A stretch of DNA of 64,000 bases from Rhodoferax sp. (GCF_012927445.1 NZ_JABBPD010000007.1:310001-374000), one strand, 5' to 3'; counted from the stretch's first letter, positions 1-8,863 are shown. The notes: generated by a model not told the origin, from the sequence alone. Made by a program: numbers and translations.

Positions 1-1435
1 CCATCTTGCAGGTGCCGCAGGGGTGGTATTCGGTGTCGGAGTGGTCGCGCAAAAACTGCTCGATCTGCACCGGGTTGTGGCGTTCCAGCGGGTAGAGCAT
101 CTTGCCGCGGTACGGGGCCAAAGCGGGGCTTTGCATGATGTCAAACCCGATCTGCGTGCCCTTGATGAGCGTCGCCATGTCGCGCGGATCGGTCAAAAAT
201 TGCGGATCGATCAAGGGTGCCTCCTGGGCGCTGGCGCTGTGCAGCGTCACCGTACCCCGGCTTTGTGGGCGCATCAGGGTGATATGCAGCGTGTAGCCGT
301 GCCCCAGGTGGTTTTTGCGCGTGTGGTCGTCCACGATGCCGGTGCACAGCGCCAGCTGGATGTCGGGCGCGGCCTCGCTCGGGTCGGTTCGCAAAAAGGC
401 CTGCGATTCGGCGACGTTGCTGGTGATGACGCCGGTGCGCTGGCGGCGCCACTCGAAGATGCCTTTGACGATCGTGACCAGCCCGGCCAGCGACAGCCCC
501 AACGTGGCGTCTTTGCGCGGCGTGCGGTAAATCAGCACGGTGGTGACGTGGTCGTGCAGGTTTTGACCGACGCCGGGCAGGTCATGCACCACGGGAATGC
601 CCTGTTGTTGCAGCTGGGCGGCGGGACCGATGCCCGACAACATCAGCAGTTGCGGCGAGCCGTAGGCGCCGGCCGACAAAATGACTTCGCGCCGGGCCTT
701 GACCTGCCGTGTTTGCCCGGCGTGCCGGAACTCGGCCCCGACGGCACGCCGGCCGTCCAGCAGCAGGCGCTGGGTGCGGGCCTGGGTGATCACGGTGAGG
801 TTGGGCCGGGCGCGATGCGGTGTGAGGTAGGCTTTGGCGGCACTGCAGCGTTCGCCATTTTTTTGCGTCACTTGCGCCGGGGCACAACCGAACTGCGAGG
901 CGCCGTTGTAGTCCGGCGTTGGCGGCACACCGTGCTCGGCGCAGGCGGCCAGAAACGCCGCATTAAGCAGGCTGGGGCTTGGCAGATAGCTCACATTGAG
1001 CGGGCCACCGCTGCCGTGGAGGGCGTTGGCGCCAAAGCATTCGCTGTTTTCGGCCCGCTTGAAGTAGGGCAGCACGTCGTCAAATCCCCAGCCCGGGTTG
1101 CCCAGCGCGGCCCAATGGTCGTAGTCCAGCCGGTTGCCGCGGGTGTAGACCATGGCGTTGATGGAACTGCTGCCGCCCAGCACCTGGCCGCGGGGCTGAA
1201 AACCACGTCGTCCGTTCAGGCCCGGCTGCGGCACCGTGTTGTAGTTCCAGTTGTGCAGGCCGAGTGCTGCGGTAGCGGCAAAACCCAGTGGCGCCTGGAT
1301 GAGGGCGGAGCTGTCGGGGCCGCCGGCTTCCAGCAAGCAGACGGAAATTTTCGGGTCTTCGGACAGGCGGCTGGCGACGACACAGCCGGCACTGCCGCCG
1401 CCGATCACGACGTAGTCAAATGATTGAGTCTGCAC
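1..1435 (-). CDS. GMC-family FAD oxidoreductase (choline/alcohol dehydrogenase-like), C-terminus cut by window edge
   Basis: This is a flavoprotein alcohol dehydrogenase or oxidase of the glucose-methanol-choline family, oxidising a hydroxyl group with FAD. The N-terminus carries the dinucleotide-binding motif VIGGGSAG (residues 10-17). GMC-type blocks follow, such as GGSSSINAM near residue 85, and the C-terminal active-site block HPCGTCKM lies at 471-478, where His471 is the likely catalytic base. The family is about 530-550 residues long, so roughly 55-70 residues lie outside the window. I chose the GTG start at 1435, which has AGGG just upstream and begins 22 bases after the stop of the upstream aldehyde dehydrogenase. 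Co-transcription with that gene suggests an alcohol-to-aldehyde-to-acid sequence. The substrate cannot be named. Confidence 0.88.
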   Translation of the reverse strand, partial: MQTQSFDYVVIGGGSAGCVVASRLSEDPKISVCLLEAGGPDSSALIQAPLGFAATAALGLHNWNYNTVPQPGLNGRRGFQPRGQVLGGSSSINAMVYTRGNRLDYDHWAALGNPGWGFDDVLPYFKRAENSECFGANALHGSGGPLNVSYLPSPSLLNAAFLAACAEHGVPPTPDYNGASQFGCAPAQVTQKNGERCSAAKAYLTPHRARPNLTVITQARTQRLLLDGRRAVGAEFRHAGQTRQVKARREVILSAGAYGSPQLLMLSGIGPAAQLQQQGIPVVHDLPGVGQNLHDHVTTVLIYRTPRKDATLGLSLAGLVTIVKGIFEWRRQRTGVITSNVAESQAFLRTDPSEAAPDIQLALCTGIVDDHTRKNHLGHGYTLHITLMRPQSRGTVTLHSASAQEAPLIDPQFLTDPRDMATLIKGTQIGFDIMQSPALAPYRGKMLYPLERHNPVQIEQFLRDHSDTEYHPCGTCKM

Positions 1436-1457
1436 TTTGGAAACCCTGCTGTGTTGA

Positions 1458-2900
1458 CTACTTGGTAAGGAAATTCAGGTACTTGGTGGCAAATTTTCCG
1501 TAGGGCGGCCACAGGAACTTGACCGCACTCCAACGGGCCTGGTAGAACACCGGGCGCATTTTGGAGAAGGTGATGAAACCTTCCTGGCCGTGGTAGTGGC
1601 CCATGCCGCTGTCGCCGACGCCACCAAACGGCAGGTCATGCTGGCCGACGTGGAACAGGCCGTCGTTGACGCTGACGCCACCCGACATCACGCGGTCCAG
1701 CAGCTGCTGGATGGTGGTTTTGTCATGGCTGAAGGGGTAGAGCGCCAGCGGGCGTGGGCCCTGGTTGATGGCCTGGATTGGCTCCTCCAGCGTGCGGTAT
1801 TCAATCACCGGCAGAATCGGGCCGAAAATTTCGCGGGTGCACAACTGGCTGTCGGCGGGCGCGTTGAGCACGATGTGGGGCGCGATTTTCCGGCTGACGG
1901 CGTCCCATTTGGGGCCCGGAATCAGCTGCACCAGCGTGGCGCCGCCGGCCTCGGCTTCGTCCAGCGCCTGGGTGAGCCGCTGGAAGGCCTTGTCGTCAAT
2001 GATGGCGGTGTAGTCGGGTGACGCCAGTTGCGGGTAGCGCTTGGCCACGATGGCCTTCGCCGCCGCCACAAAGGCGGGCGTCTTGCCCTGCGGCACATAG
2101 ACGTGGTCGACTGTGGTGCAAATTTGCCCGGCGTTGAGCAGCTTGACAAACAGCAGCCGCTCGGCCGCCTGCACTACCGGGTAATCGTCGCAGAGGATGG
2201 CGGGGGATTTGCCACCCAGTTCCAGCGTCACCGGGCACAGGTTTTGCGCGGCGGCAGCCATCACGGCGCGACCGGTTTGGCCGGAGCCGGTGAACAGCAG
2301 GTGGTCGAACTTGAGTTGCGAAAACTTGATGCCGACGCCGCCGGTTTCATCAAAGAAAGCCAGCTTGTCGGGCGGGAAATAGGCCGGAATTTTGTCGATC
2401 AGGAACTGGGCCAGATGGCGTGAATTTTCCGACATCTTGACCATGGCGCGGTTGCCGGCGGCAAAGATGTAAATCAGCGGGATGAAGCTCAGGTTGATCG
2501 GAAAGTTCCACGGCACCAGGCAGCCGACCACGCCCAGTGGCTGGGGAATGACGCGGTTGCGGGCACCCAGGAAATTGCGCAGATCAATGCCGCGTTTCTG
2601 TGGTTTCATCCATTGCTTGAGGTGTTTCAGGGTGTGGTTGACCGCGTCGATGGCCGGAAACAGTTCGGTAAACAGGGTTTCGTGTTGCGACCGGTGGCGA
2701 TAGTCGGCGTTGATGGCCGCCACCAAGCCGGCCTTGTTCTCGCGAAGAAAGGCCTGCAGCTTGCGCAGATCGGCGCGGCGTTCGTCCAGGCTCGGGATCG
2801 GGTGCGCCAGGTAGGCTGCGCGCTGCAGTTTGAGCGTGGCGTCCAGTTCCTGGCGCACCCGGTTGGCGGGCGGGCTGCCGGAGAAAGCGGTGGTAGTCAT
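1458..2900 (-). CDS. NAD(P)-dependent aldehyde dehydrogenase, coniferyl-aldehyde-dehydrogenase type
   Basis: This is a 480-residue aldehyde dehydrogenase. The general-base motif is LELGGKSP (Glu227) and the catalytic nucleophile is Cys261 in NAGQICTTVDH. The short N-terminus, the TTVDH sequence after the cysteine and the C-terminal stretch rich in aromatic and basic residues resemble the coniferyl aldehyde dehydrogenase (CalB) branch, whose members also act on long-chain and other aromatic aldehydes. Its ATG overlaps the stop of the upstream class II aldolase gene in an ATGA, which indicates translational coupling. A GMC oxidoreductase follows 22 bases downstream. The aldehyde could be the product of either neighbour. 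The subfamily is likely and the substrate is uncertain. Confidence 0.9.
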   Translation of the reverse strand: MTTTAFSGSPPANRVRQELDATLKLQRAAYLAHPIPSLDERRADLRKLQAFLRENKAGLVAAINADYRHRSQHETLFTELFPAIDAVNHTLKHLKQWMKPQKRGIDLRNFLGARNRVIPQPLGVVGCLVPWNFPINLSFIPLIYIFAAGNRAMVKMSENSRHLAQFLIDKIPAYFPPDKLAFFDETGGVGIKFSQLKFDHLLFTGSGQTGRAVMAAAAQNLCPVTLELGGKSPAILCDDYPVVQAAERLLFVKLLNAGQICTTVDHVYVPQGKTPAFVAAAKAIVAKRYPQLASPDYTAIIDDKAFQRLTQALDEAEAGGATLVQLIPGPKWDAVSRKIAPHIVLNAPADSQLCTREIFGPILPVIEYRTLEEPIQAINQGPRPLALYPFSHDKTTIQQLLDRVMSGGVSVNDGLFHVGQHDLPFGGVGDSGMGHYHGQEGFITFSKMRPVFYQARWSAVKFLWPPYGKFATKYLNFLTK

Positions 2901-3652
2901 GTTTTGTAGCTGGGGTCCAGACGGTCAAGTTTTCGCAGCAGGGCCGGCCAAGCCAGCGCGGCACCCAGGCCGGCGGTGGCCACTTTCATGACGCCAGCGA
3001 TCCTGGCCACGATGTGCGGGTTCACCAGCGTCAACTCGCCACCGGCCTGGGCATCGATCTGGATGCGGCAGGTGTTCTCGAAGGTGTACATCGCCAGAAA
3101 GGCATCGGGAATAGTTTTACCCACCGTGAGCAGACCGTGGTTGCGCAACATCAAGTAGTTGGCAGTGCCCAGGTCGGCCTGCAGGCGCGGTTTTTCCTCC
3201 TCGTGCAGGGCCACGCCTTCGTAGTTGTGGTACGCCAGCGAGCCCAGCACAAAGGTGGATTGCTGGCTGATCGGCAGCACGCCGCATTTTTGCGCGCTGA
3301 CCGCGATACCGGCCCGGGTGTGGGTGTGCAGCACACAGCCGGCGTCGGCACGGCCCTGGTGGATGCAGCTGTGGATGGTGAAGCCGGCCGGGTTGACCGG
3401 GTAGGGCGAGGCGCTCAGTTTGTTGCAGTCCTGGTCAATCTTGACCAGGCTGGAGGCGGTGATTTCATCAAACATCAGCCCGTAGGGGTTGATCAGGAAA
3501 TGATGTTCCGGGCCGGGAATGCGGGCCGAGATGTGGGTGAACACGAGGTCGCTCCAGCCGTAGGCGGCCACCAGCCGGTAGCAGGCCGCCAGATCGCAAC
3601 GCAGCTGCCATTCGTCGGCACTGACCGTTTCTTTGAGGGAGAGGGTGGGCAT
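2897..3652 (-). CDS. class II aldolase/adducin family protein
   Basis: This 251-residue protein has the class II (Zn-dependent) aldolase/adducin fold. Metal-binding histidines are visible in CVLHTHT (His109, His111) and LRNHG (His172), and FTHISAR near residue 40 is the usual N-terminal block. The catalytic glutamate of fuculose aldolase is not evident: the corresponding stretch reads NPAGFTIHS. This variant is common in proteobacterial proteins of unknown reaction. An in-frame opening extends upstream to 3787, but the ATG at 3652 starts exactly at the conserved domain. It is the first gene of an operon with an aldehyde dehydrogenase and a GMC oxidoreductase. I would not assign a substrate. 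Confidence 0.85.
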   Translation of the reverse strand: MPTLSLKETVSADEWQLRCDLAACYRLVAAYGWSDLVFTHISARIPGPEHHFLINPYGLMFDEITASSLVKIDQDCNKLSASPYPVNPAGFTIHSCIHQGRADAGCVLHTHTRAGIAVSAQKCGVLPISQQSTFVLGSLAYHNYEGVALHEEEKPRLQADLGTANYLMLRNHGLLTVGKTIPDAFLAMYTFENTCRIQIDAQAGGELTLVNPHIVARIAGVMKVATAGLGAALAWPALLRKLDRLDPSYKT

Positions 3653-3842
3653 GAGGGGCTCCAAATGGACGCTCCAGCACGCTGCCGGAATCGCCGTCCA
3701 GCAGAATAAGCCCGCACGGGTCATTTGGCTGTCAAGTAGTGGACAGGTCAGGGTATTCACCGGGCGGAAATAGGGTGCGCGGTCCAAATGGGCGGCCCGA
3801 GTTGGCGCGCCGGCGACTGCGTGGCCGGCGTCTTTGGTTTTA

Positions 3843-3890
3843 TGCTATTAAATTAATAGCTAGTTGCGCAGGGTAGACGGGGGCTGGCGG
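3843..3890 (+). repeat. dispersed AATAGCT/GACGGGGGCTGG palindromic repeat, copy A
   Basis: The copy begins TGCTATTAAATTAATAGCT (an inverted repeat) and continues with TTGCGC and GACGGGGGCTGGCGG. The same order of blocks recurs at about 8261, 11432, 24531, 25966 and 40690, in both orientations. This copy lies in the non-coding gap before mnmG. Confidence 0.75.
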
Positions 3891-3924
3891 CATTTTTTAT
3901 TATAAATTTCGGGCGCTGGCCGCC

Positions 3925-3948
3925 CGTGGCCAGCTACTGCTGGCCACG
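3925..3948. other. perfect 9-bp stem-loop upstream of mnmG
   Basis: The arms CGTGGCCAG and CTGGCCACG flank a 6-base loop, about 120 bases before mnmG. There is no U-tract, so it is not a standard terminator. It could be a leader structure or a residue of a repeat. Confidence 0.45.
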
Positions 3949-4069
3949 ATCAAAAGCGTCATACCCTTGAGAATCACCAAAAGAGGGGTGGCCCGGTAAA
4001 ATCAGGGCCTTGCCTCACGGCGCGCCGGGCGAGCGCCTTTCACTCCCGCCCATCAACTTACCCACAGCC

Positions 4070-6100
4070 ATGCTTTATCCAGAAAATTTCGACGTCATCG
4101 TCGTCGGCGGCGGCCATGCCGGAACCGAGGCTGCGTTGGCAGCCGCCCGCATGGGCTGCAAGACTTTGCTGCTCAGCCACAACATCGAAACCCTGGGCCA
4201 GATGAGCTGCAATCCGTCGATCGGCGGTATCGGCAAGGGGCATCTGGTGAAGGAGGTGGACGCCATGGGCGGCGCCATGGCGGCGGCCACCGATGAAGGC
4301 GGCATCCAGTTTCGCATCCTCAACTCCAGCAAAGGCCCCGCGGTGCGCGCCACCCGCGCCCAAGCGGACCGGGTGCTGTACAAGGCGGCGATTCGCCGCC
4401 GGCTGGAAAACCAGCCTAATTTGTGGCTGTTCCAGCAGGCGGTGGACGACCTGATGGTGGAGGGCGACCGGGTGGTGGGGGCGGTGACGCAGGTCGGCAT
4501 CAAGTTCCGCGCCAAAACCGTGGTGCTGACGGCCGGCACTTTTCTGGACGGCAAGATCCATGTCGGCATGAACAACTACGCGGCCGGCCGGGCGGGGGAC
4601 CCGCCGGCGGTGTCCTTGAGCGCGCGGTTGAAAGAATTGAAGTTGCCGCAGGGCCGCCTGAAAACTGGCACGCCACCGCGGCTGGATGGACGCTCGATTG
4701 ACTTCAGCAAATGCATCGAGCAGCCGGGCGACGGCATGCCCGGCGGCATGAGTCCGGTGATGCCGGTGTTCAGCTTCATGGGGCGGGTCGAGCAGCATCC
4801 GCCGCAAATGTCGTGCTGGATGACGCACACCAACCAGCGCACCCACAACATCATTCGCAGCGGTTTTGACCGCAGTCCGATGTTCACCGGCAAGATCGAG
4901 GGCGTCGGCCCGCGCTATTGCCCCAGCGTGGAAGACAAGATCGGCCGCTTTGCCGACAAAGACAGCCACCAGATTTTTCTGGAACCCGAAGGTCTGACGA
5001 CCAACGAGTATTACCCCAACGGCATCAGCACCAGCCTGCCGTTCGACATTCAGTACGCCCTGGTCCGTTCGATGGCCGGGCTGGAGAACGCCCACATCCT
5101 GCGCCCGGGCTACGCCATCGAGTACGACTACTTTGATCCGCAGCAGCTCAAGAGCAGTTTCGAGACCAAGGCGATCGGTGGCCTGTTCTTTGCCGGCCAG
5201 ATCAACGGCACCACCGGCTACGAAGAAGCGGCGGCGCAAGGCATGTTTGCCGGCATCAACGCCGCCTTGCAGGCCGGTGCCAAAACCGCCTGGACGCAGG
5301 ACACCTGGGTGCCCGGCCGCGATGAAGCCTACCTGGGCGTGCTGGTGGACGATCTGATCACCAAGGGCGTGACCGAGCCCTACCGCATGTTCACCAGCAG
5401 GGCCGAGTTCCGGCTGCAACTGCGAGAAGACAACGCCGACATGCGCCTGACGGAAGTCGGGCGCCAATTGGGTCTGGTGGATGATGCGCGCTGGGCAGCT
5501 TTCAGCCGCAAGCGTGACGCTGTTTCACGTGAAACAGAACGCCTGCGGTCGCTCTGGGTCAGCCCGAAAAATCTGGCAATCGCCGAGGCGGAGCGGGTGC
5601 TGGGCAAGGCGATTGAGCATGAATACAGTTTTTCGGAGTTGTTGCGGCGCCCGGATGTGAACTATGCGAGCTTAATGACCTTGAGTGCGGGCAAATATGC
5701 CAGCGCGGAACTGGAGGCCTATGTTTCACGTGAAACCGGCGACCTGGCTGTGGCGGACACGACATTTGCGGCGGTGGTGATTGAGCAGGTGGAAATCACA
5801 GCCAAGTATGCCGGCTACATCGATCGGCAAAAAGAGGAGATCGGGCGCGCCGCGCATTATGAAAACCTCAAACTGCCGGAGGCGTTGGACTATATGTTGG
5901 TGGCGGCCTTGAGTATCGAAGCCCGGCAGAAGCTGAGCAAGCACCGGCCCGAAACGCTGGGGCAGGCCTCGCGCATTTCCGGCATCACGCCGGCGGCCAT
6001 TTCCCTGTTGCTGGTGCACCTGAAAAAAAGCAAGTTCAAAGGCTTCGTGACGCCGGGAAAAATGGCGGATGCGAGTGACGCCGAAGAGGGGATTGCTTGA
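4070..6100 (+). CDS. mnmG: tRNA uridine-5-carboxymethylaminomethyl modification enzyme MnmG (GidA)
   Basis: This 676-residue protein is full length for MnmG, the FAD subunit that works with MnmE to modify the wobble uridine of several tRNAs. The N-terminus has the FAD motif [12 protein letters not shown] and the family block [18 protein letters not shown]. The KTGTPPR block and the C-terminal helical domain with YAGYI and LKKSKFKG are also present. I chose the ATG at 4070 because conserved sequence begins there; a longer frame opens at 4010. The stop overlaps the rsmG start by one base (TGATG). Two parS sites are embedded in the 3' third, both read in the same frame as Val-Ser-Arg-Glu-Thr. 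Confidence 0.97.
   Translation: MLYPENFDVIVVGGGHAGTEAALAAARMGCKTLLLSHNIETLGQMSCNPSIGGIGKGHLVKEVDAMGGAMAAATDEGGIQFRILNSSKGPAVRATRAQADRVLYKAAIRRRLENQPNLWLFQQAVDDLMVEGDRVVGAVTQVGIKFRAKTVVLTAGTFLDGKIHVGMNNYAAGRAGDPPAVSLSARLKELKLPQGRLKTGTPPRLDGRSIDFSKCIEQPGDGMPGGMSPVMPVFSFMGRVEQHPPQMSCWMTHTNQRTHNIIRSGFDRSPMFTGKIEGVGPRYCPSVEDKIGRFADKDSHQIFLEPEGLTTNEYYPNGISTSLPFDIQYALVRSMAGLENAHILRPGYAIEYDYFDPQQLKSSFETKAIGGLFFAGQINGTTGYEEAAAQGMFAGINAALQAGAKTAWTQDTWVPGRDEAYLGVLVDDLITKGVTEPYRMFTSRAEFRLQLREDNADMRLTEVGRQLGLVDDARWAAFSRKRDAVSRETERLRSLWVSPKNLAIAEAERVLGKAIEHEYSFSELLRRPDVNYASLMTLSAGKYASAELEAYVSRETGDLAVADTTFAAVVIEQVEITAKYAGYIDRQKEEIGRAAHYENLKLPEALDYMLVAALSIEARQKLSKHRPETLGQASRISGITPAAISLLLVHLKKSKFKGFVTPGKMADASDAEEGIA
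5521..5536. promoter_or_regulatory. parS centromere site 1 (inside mnmG)
   Basis: The sequence is TGTTTCACGTGAAACA, a perfect match to the canonical 16-bp chromosomal parS palindrome bound by ParB. It lies within the mnmG coding region, about 3.3 kb from parB. Confidence 0.95.
5722..5737. promoter_or_regulatory. parS centromere site 2 (inside mnmG)
   Basis: The sequence is TGTTTCACGTGAAACC, 15 of 16 bases of canonical parS, with only the last base differing. It sits 201 bases after site 1 in the same gene and frame. Confidence 0.92.
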
Positions 6101-6759
6101 TGCGCGCCCTGGAAAAAGACTTGCGCCAGGGGTTGGTCGATCTGGCGTTGCTGCTGGACGACGCGCAAATTACCCACCTGCTGGACTACCTGGCATTGAT
6201 CGAGAAATGGACCAAGGTCTACAACCTGACGGCGGTGCGCGACCCGGCCGAGATGTTGACGCACCATTTGCTGGACAGTCTGGCCGTGATTGCTCCCTTG
6301 CGCCAGCAGTTGGCCGCGCTCAGTCCGACCGAGTCGGCACGGCGTATCAAGCTGCTGGATGTGGGCTCCGGTGCCGGTCTGCCCGGTATTGTGATTGCGA
6401 TTTGCTGTCCCGAGGTGGCGGTGGACTGTGTCGACACCGTCGCCAAAAAAGCGGCCTTCATCCGGCAGGTGGCGGCCACCCTGCGGCTGCCCAATCTGCG
6501 GGGGCTGCATGCGCGGGTTGAGAGTCTGACCGAGCAGTACGACGTCATCAGTTCGCGCGCGTTTGCTTCTCTGCTTGATTTCACCAGCTGGTCCTCGGCC
6601 GCGTTGGCGGAGCACGGGGTCTGGCTGGCCATGAAGGGCAAGCGTCCGGCGGACGAAATCGGCGTCTTGCCGGCAGAGATCGTTGTGTTTCACGTGGAAC
6701 AACTGACGGTGCCGGGGTTGCATGCCGAGCGCTGCATTGTCTGGATGCGCAAAGCGTAA
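6100..6759 (+). CDS. rsmG: 16S rRNA (guanine-N7) methyltransferase RsmG (GidB)
   Basis: This 219-residue protein is the expected length for RsmG, which methylates N7 of G527 in 16S rRNA. The class I SAM-binding motif LLDVGSGAGLPGIVIAI is near residues 85-101. The upstream block LIEKWTKVYNLTAVRDPAEM, with the HHLLDSL sequence after it, is diagnostic. The ATG at 6100 overlaps the mnmG stop by one base and is preceded by GAGGGG; the TTG three bases earlier is a weaker alternative. Gene order mnmG-rsmG-parA-parB is the classical origin-proximal arrangement. A near-perfect parS lies near its 3' end. Confidence 0.96.
   Translation: MRALEKDLRQGLVDLALLLDDAQITHLLDYLALIEKWTKVYNLTAVRDPAEMLTHHLLDSLAVIAPLRQQLAALSPTESARRIKLLDVGSGAGLPGIVIAICCPEVAVDCVDTVAKKAAFIRQVAATLRLPNLRGLHARVESLTEQYDVISSRAFASLLDFTSWSSAALAEHGVWLAMKGKRPADEIGVLPAEIVVFHVEQLTVPGLHAERCIVWMRKA
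6686..6701. promoter_or_regulatory. parS centromere site 3 (inside rsmG)
   Basis: The sequence is TGTTTCACGTGGAACA, 15 of 16 bases of canonical parS. The single change (A to G in the right arm) is the kind tolerated in secondary parS sites. Confidence 0.88.
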
Positions 6760-6766
6760 GCCCATC

Positions 6767-7381
6767 ATGTTTGGCATCGCCGACTACGGCTCTTTTGTGG
6801 TCGCCATTCTGGTGTTCTTGCTGATTCCCGGTCCGGGGAATTTGGCCTTGATCACGTCCACGGGCAAGGGCGGCATCAAGGGTGGCTTGGCGGCCACCTT
6901 GGGCGTGATTGTGGGTGACCAGTTTCTGCTGTGGCTGGCCGTGGCCGGGGTAGCGGCTTTGCTGGGCACCTATCCGGCCGCCTTTAATGCCGTGCAATGG
7001 CTCGGTGCCGGCTATCTGGCTTGGCTCGGCGGCAAGATGCTGTTGGCCCGACCGGGCGCCGCTCCGGTGTTGCACATCAAGCCGCACCACTATCTGCGTC
7101 AGGCGCTCACGATCACGCTGCTCAATCCGAAGGCGATTGTGTTTTACATGGCCTTCTTTCCTTTGTTCGTCGATCCGGTCCAGCATCAGGGCTTGACCAC
7201 CTTCGCCTTCATGGCGCTGACCATTGCGGCGCTGACCTTTGGCTACGGCCTGACGGTGGTGTTGCTGACCCACTTTCTGGCGGCGCGCTTGCGTGCCAAT
7301 CCGTTGATTTCGCGTGCGCTGGAAAAGCTGGCCGGCCTGTTTTTGATTGCTTTTGGTCTCAAGCTGGCGCTGGCGCGCTAA
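6767..7381 (+). CDS. LysE/RhtB-family amino-acid exporter
   Basis: This 204-residue inner-membrane protein has about six hydrophobic segments. The N-terminal signature is FLLIPGPGNLALITSTGKGG followed by a glycine-rich block, as in RhtB/LysE proteins that export homoserine lactone, threonine, lysine or similar metabolites by proton exchange. The central HHYLRQALTITLLNPKAIVFYMAFFPLF block is typical of the family. The start at 6767 lies 7 bases after the rsmG stop. It sits in the rsmG-parA interval without an obvious link to partitioning. The exported substrate cannot be told from sequence. Confidence 0.9.
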   Translation: MFGIADYGSFVVAILVFLLIPGPGNLALITSTGKGGIKGGLAATLGVIVGDQFLLWLAVAGVAALLGTYPAAFNAVQWLGAGYLAWLGGKMLLARPGAAPVLHIKPHHYLRQALTITLLNPKAIVFYMAFFPLFVDPVQHQGLTTFAFMALTIAALTFGYGLTVVLLTHFLAARLRANPLISRALEKLAGLFLIAFGLKLALAR

Positions 7382-7411
7382 GCGTGGGTTTCTTCGCTTA
7401 CATTTGCAGTC

Positions 7412-7427
7412 TGTTTCACGTGAAACA
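7412..7427. promoter_or_regulatory. parS centromere site 4 (upstream of parA)
   Basis: The sequence is TGTTTCACGTGAAACA, a perfect 16-bp parS, 45 bases before the parA start. Its position in the parA leader makes it a candidate for ParB-dependent autoregulation as well as nucleation of the partition complex. Confidence 0.95.
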
Positions 7428-7471
7428 CGGATCTCTCGTTCTGTTTTTATTTCATCTCAGGTAAGCACACC

Positions 7472-8257
7472 ATGGCCAAAATATTCTGCGTCGCCAATCA
7501 AAAGGGCGGTGTTGGCAAGACCACTACCACGGTCAATCTGGCAGCCGGACTGGCCAAGGTGGGGCAGCGTGTGCTGATGATTGACCTGGACCCGCAGGGC
7601 AACGCCACCATGGGCTCGGGGGTGGACAAGCGCAAGCTGGAACTCACGATCTATGACGTGTTGATCGAATCGGCCTCGGTGAAAGAGGCGCGGGTGCAAA
7701 GCGACAAGCTGATCGAGGCTGGCTGCGGCTACGACATCCTAGGCGCCAACCGGGAACTGTCCGGCGCCGAGATTGAGTTGGTGACGCTGGAGCGGCGCGA
7801 AAAACGCCTCAAGCAGGCCTTGACCGAAGTGGATGCTGATTACGACTTCATCCTGATCGATTGCCCGCCCAGCTTGTCGATGCTGACGCTCAACGGCCTG
7901 TGCAGCGCGCACGGCGTGATCGTGCCGATGCAGTGCGAGTACTTTGCGCTCGAAGGGCTGACCGACCTGGTCAATACCATCAAGCAGGTGCATGCCAACC
8001 TGAACAAAGACCTCTCCATCATCGGCTTGCTGCGCGTCATGTTTGACCCGCGCATCACCTTGCAGCAGCAGGTGAGCGAGCAACTCAAGGCGCATTTTGG
8101 CGGCAAGGTGTTCAACACCGTGATTCCGCGCAACGTGCGCTTGGCCGAAGCGCCCAGCTATGGCGTGCCGGGCGTGGTGTTTGACCCCGCCTCCAAGGGC
8201 GCGCAGGCGTTTGTCGCGTTTGCCCAAGAGATGGTCGAGCGCATCGATAAACTTTAG
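7472..8257 (+). CDS. parA: chromosome partitioning ATPase ParA (Soj)
   Basis: This 261-residue Walker-type ATPase has the deviant P-loop KGGVGKTTTTVNLA at residues 10-23, the switch region DLDPQGNAT, and FILIDCPPSLSMLTLNGL as Walker B. The small size and lack of an N-terminal helix-turn-helix identify a chromosomal (type Ib-like) ParA rather than a plasmid type Ia protein. It forms a nucleoid-bound gradient that moves ParB-parS complexes. The start is ATG with AGG nearby. A parS lies 45 bases upstream. A copy of the dispersed repeat follows directly after the stop and separates parA from the hydrolase and parB. Confidence 0.97.
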   Translation: MAKIFCVANQKGGVGKTTTTVNLAAGLAKVGQRVLMIDLDPQGNATMGSGVDKRKLELTIYDVLIESASVKEARVQSDKLIEAGCGYDILGANRELSGAEIELVTLERREKRLKQALTEVDADYDFILIDCPPSLSMLTLNGLCSAHGVIVPMQCEYFALEGLTDLVNTIKQVHANLNKDLSIIGLLRVMFDPRITLQQQVSEQLKAHFGGKVFNTVIPRNVRLAEAPSYGVPGVVFDPASKGAQAFVAFAQEMVERIDKL

Positions 8258-8260
8258 TCA

Positions 8261-8313
8261 AATCAGCCGTTGGCCCTTGTTAAACAAGCGCCAGCAGCTA
8301 TAAAAATAATAGC
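8261..8313 (-). repeat. dispersed AATAGCT repeat, copy B
   Basis: On the minus strand the copy reads GCTATTATTTTTATAGCT, then GGCGCTTGTT, AAGGGCC and CGGCTGATTT, matching the block order of the other copies. It starts three bases after the parA stop and ends two bases before the ATG of the hydrolase gene, so it forms that gene's whole leader. Confidence 0.75.
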
Positions 8314-8315
8314 AA

Positions 8316-8852
8316 ATGAACACTGCCCCTGTCCTGCTCCTGCCGGGTTGGCAAAACTCCGGCCCTGACCACTGGCAAAGCCTGTGGGAAACCGCGCACG
8401 CCTACCAGCGGGTGGAGCAGCACGACTGGCTGCGCCCCTTGCGCGGTGACTGGATTGCCCGGCTCGAAGACGTGCTGCTGCAGCAAAAGGCACCAGCGGT
8501 GCTGGTGGCGCACAGCCTCGGTTGTCTGCTGGTGGCGGCCTGGGCTGCGCACACGCGCAACCCGCATCTGGTGAAAGCCGCCTTGCTGGTCGCCCCGGGC
8601 GACGCCGAGCGCGAGGAACTGCGTCCGGTCCTGACCAGCTGGTCGCCGATTCCCATGCAGCCGCTGCCGTTCAAAAGCATCCTGGTCGGCAGCCGCAATG
8701 ATCCGTATTGCAGTCTGGCGCGGGCGCAAGCGTTCGCCAGCGCCTGGGGCGCTGACTTTGTCGACGCCGGCCCGCTGGGCCATCTCAATAGCGAGTCGGG
8801 TCTGGGCGTCTGGCCGCACGGGCATGAACTGCTGTGCCAATTAAGTAAGTAA
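8316..8852 (+). CDS. RBBP9/YdeN-type serine hydrolase
   Basis: This 178-residue alpha/beta hydrolase begins with the family signature VLLLPGWQNSGPDHWQSLWE. It has a nucleophile elbow VAHSLGC, a DPYCSL block carrying the likely catalytic Asp, and GHLNSESGLG near the C-terminus carrying the likely His. Such proteins are small cytosolic serine hydrolases, mostly without known substrate. It is inserted between parA and parB, 11 bases before the parB start, so it is probably co-expressed with parB. The ATG lies directly behind repeat copy B with no clear Shine-Dalgarno sequence. A role in partitioning is not supported by sequence. Confidence 0.88.
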   Translation: MNTAPVLLLPGWQNSGPDHWQSLWETAHAYQRVEQHDWLRPLRGDWIARLEDVLLQQKAPAVLVAHSLGCLLVAAWAAHTRNPHLVKAALLVAPGDAEREELRPVLTSWSPIPMQPLPFKSILVGSRNDPYCSLARAQAFASAWGADFVDAGPLGHLNSESGLGVWPHGHELLCQLSK

Positions 8853-8863
8853 GGAACTATCGA

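Larger units (their letters stand above)
3653..4069. other. divergent intergenic region upstream of mnmG
   Basis: This stretch of about 417 bases separates the minus-strand aldolase operon from mnmG. It holds one copy of the dispersed AATAGCT repeat (3843-3890), an AT-rich tract after it (about 3891-3909) that could hold a promoter for either side, and a perfect stem-loop (3925-3948). No convincing pair of -35 and -10 boxes with proper spacing was found, and no small gene is supported. Confidence 0.5.

Noticed and set aside
23-1423. An open frame on the plus strand over the first gene
   Set aside because: It is the antisense shadow of the GMC oxidoreductase, which has clear FAD and active-site motifs on the minus strand.
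3967-4002. TTGAGA and TAAAAT as -35/-10 boxes for mnmG
   Set aside because: The spacing of about 24 bases is too long for a sigma-70 promoter.
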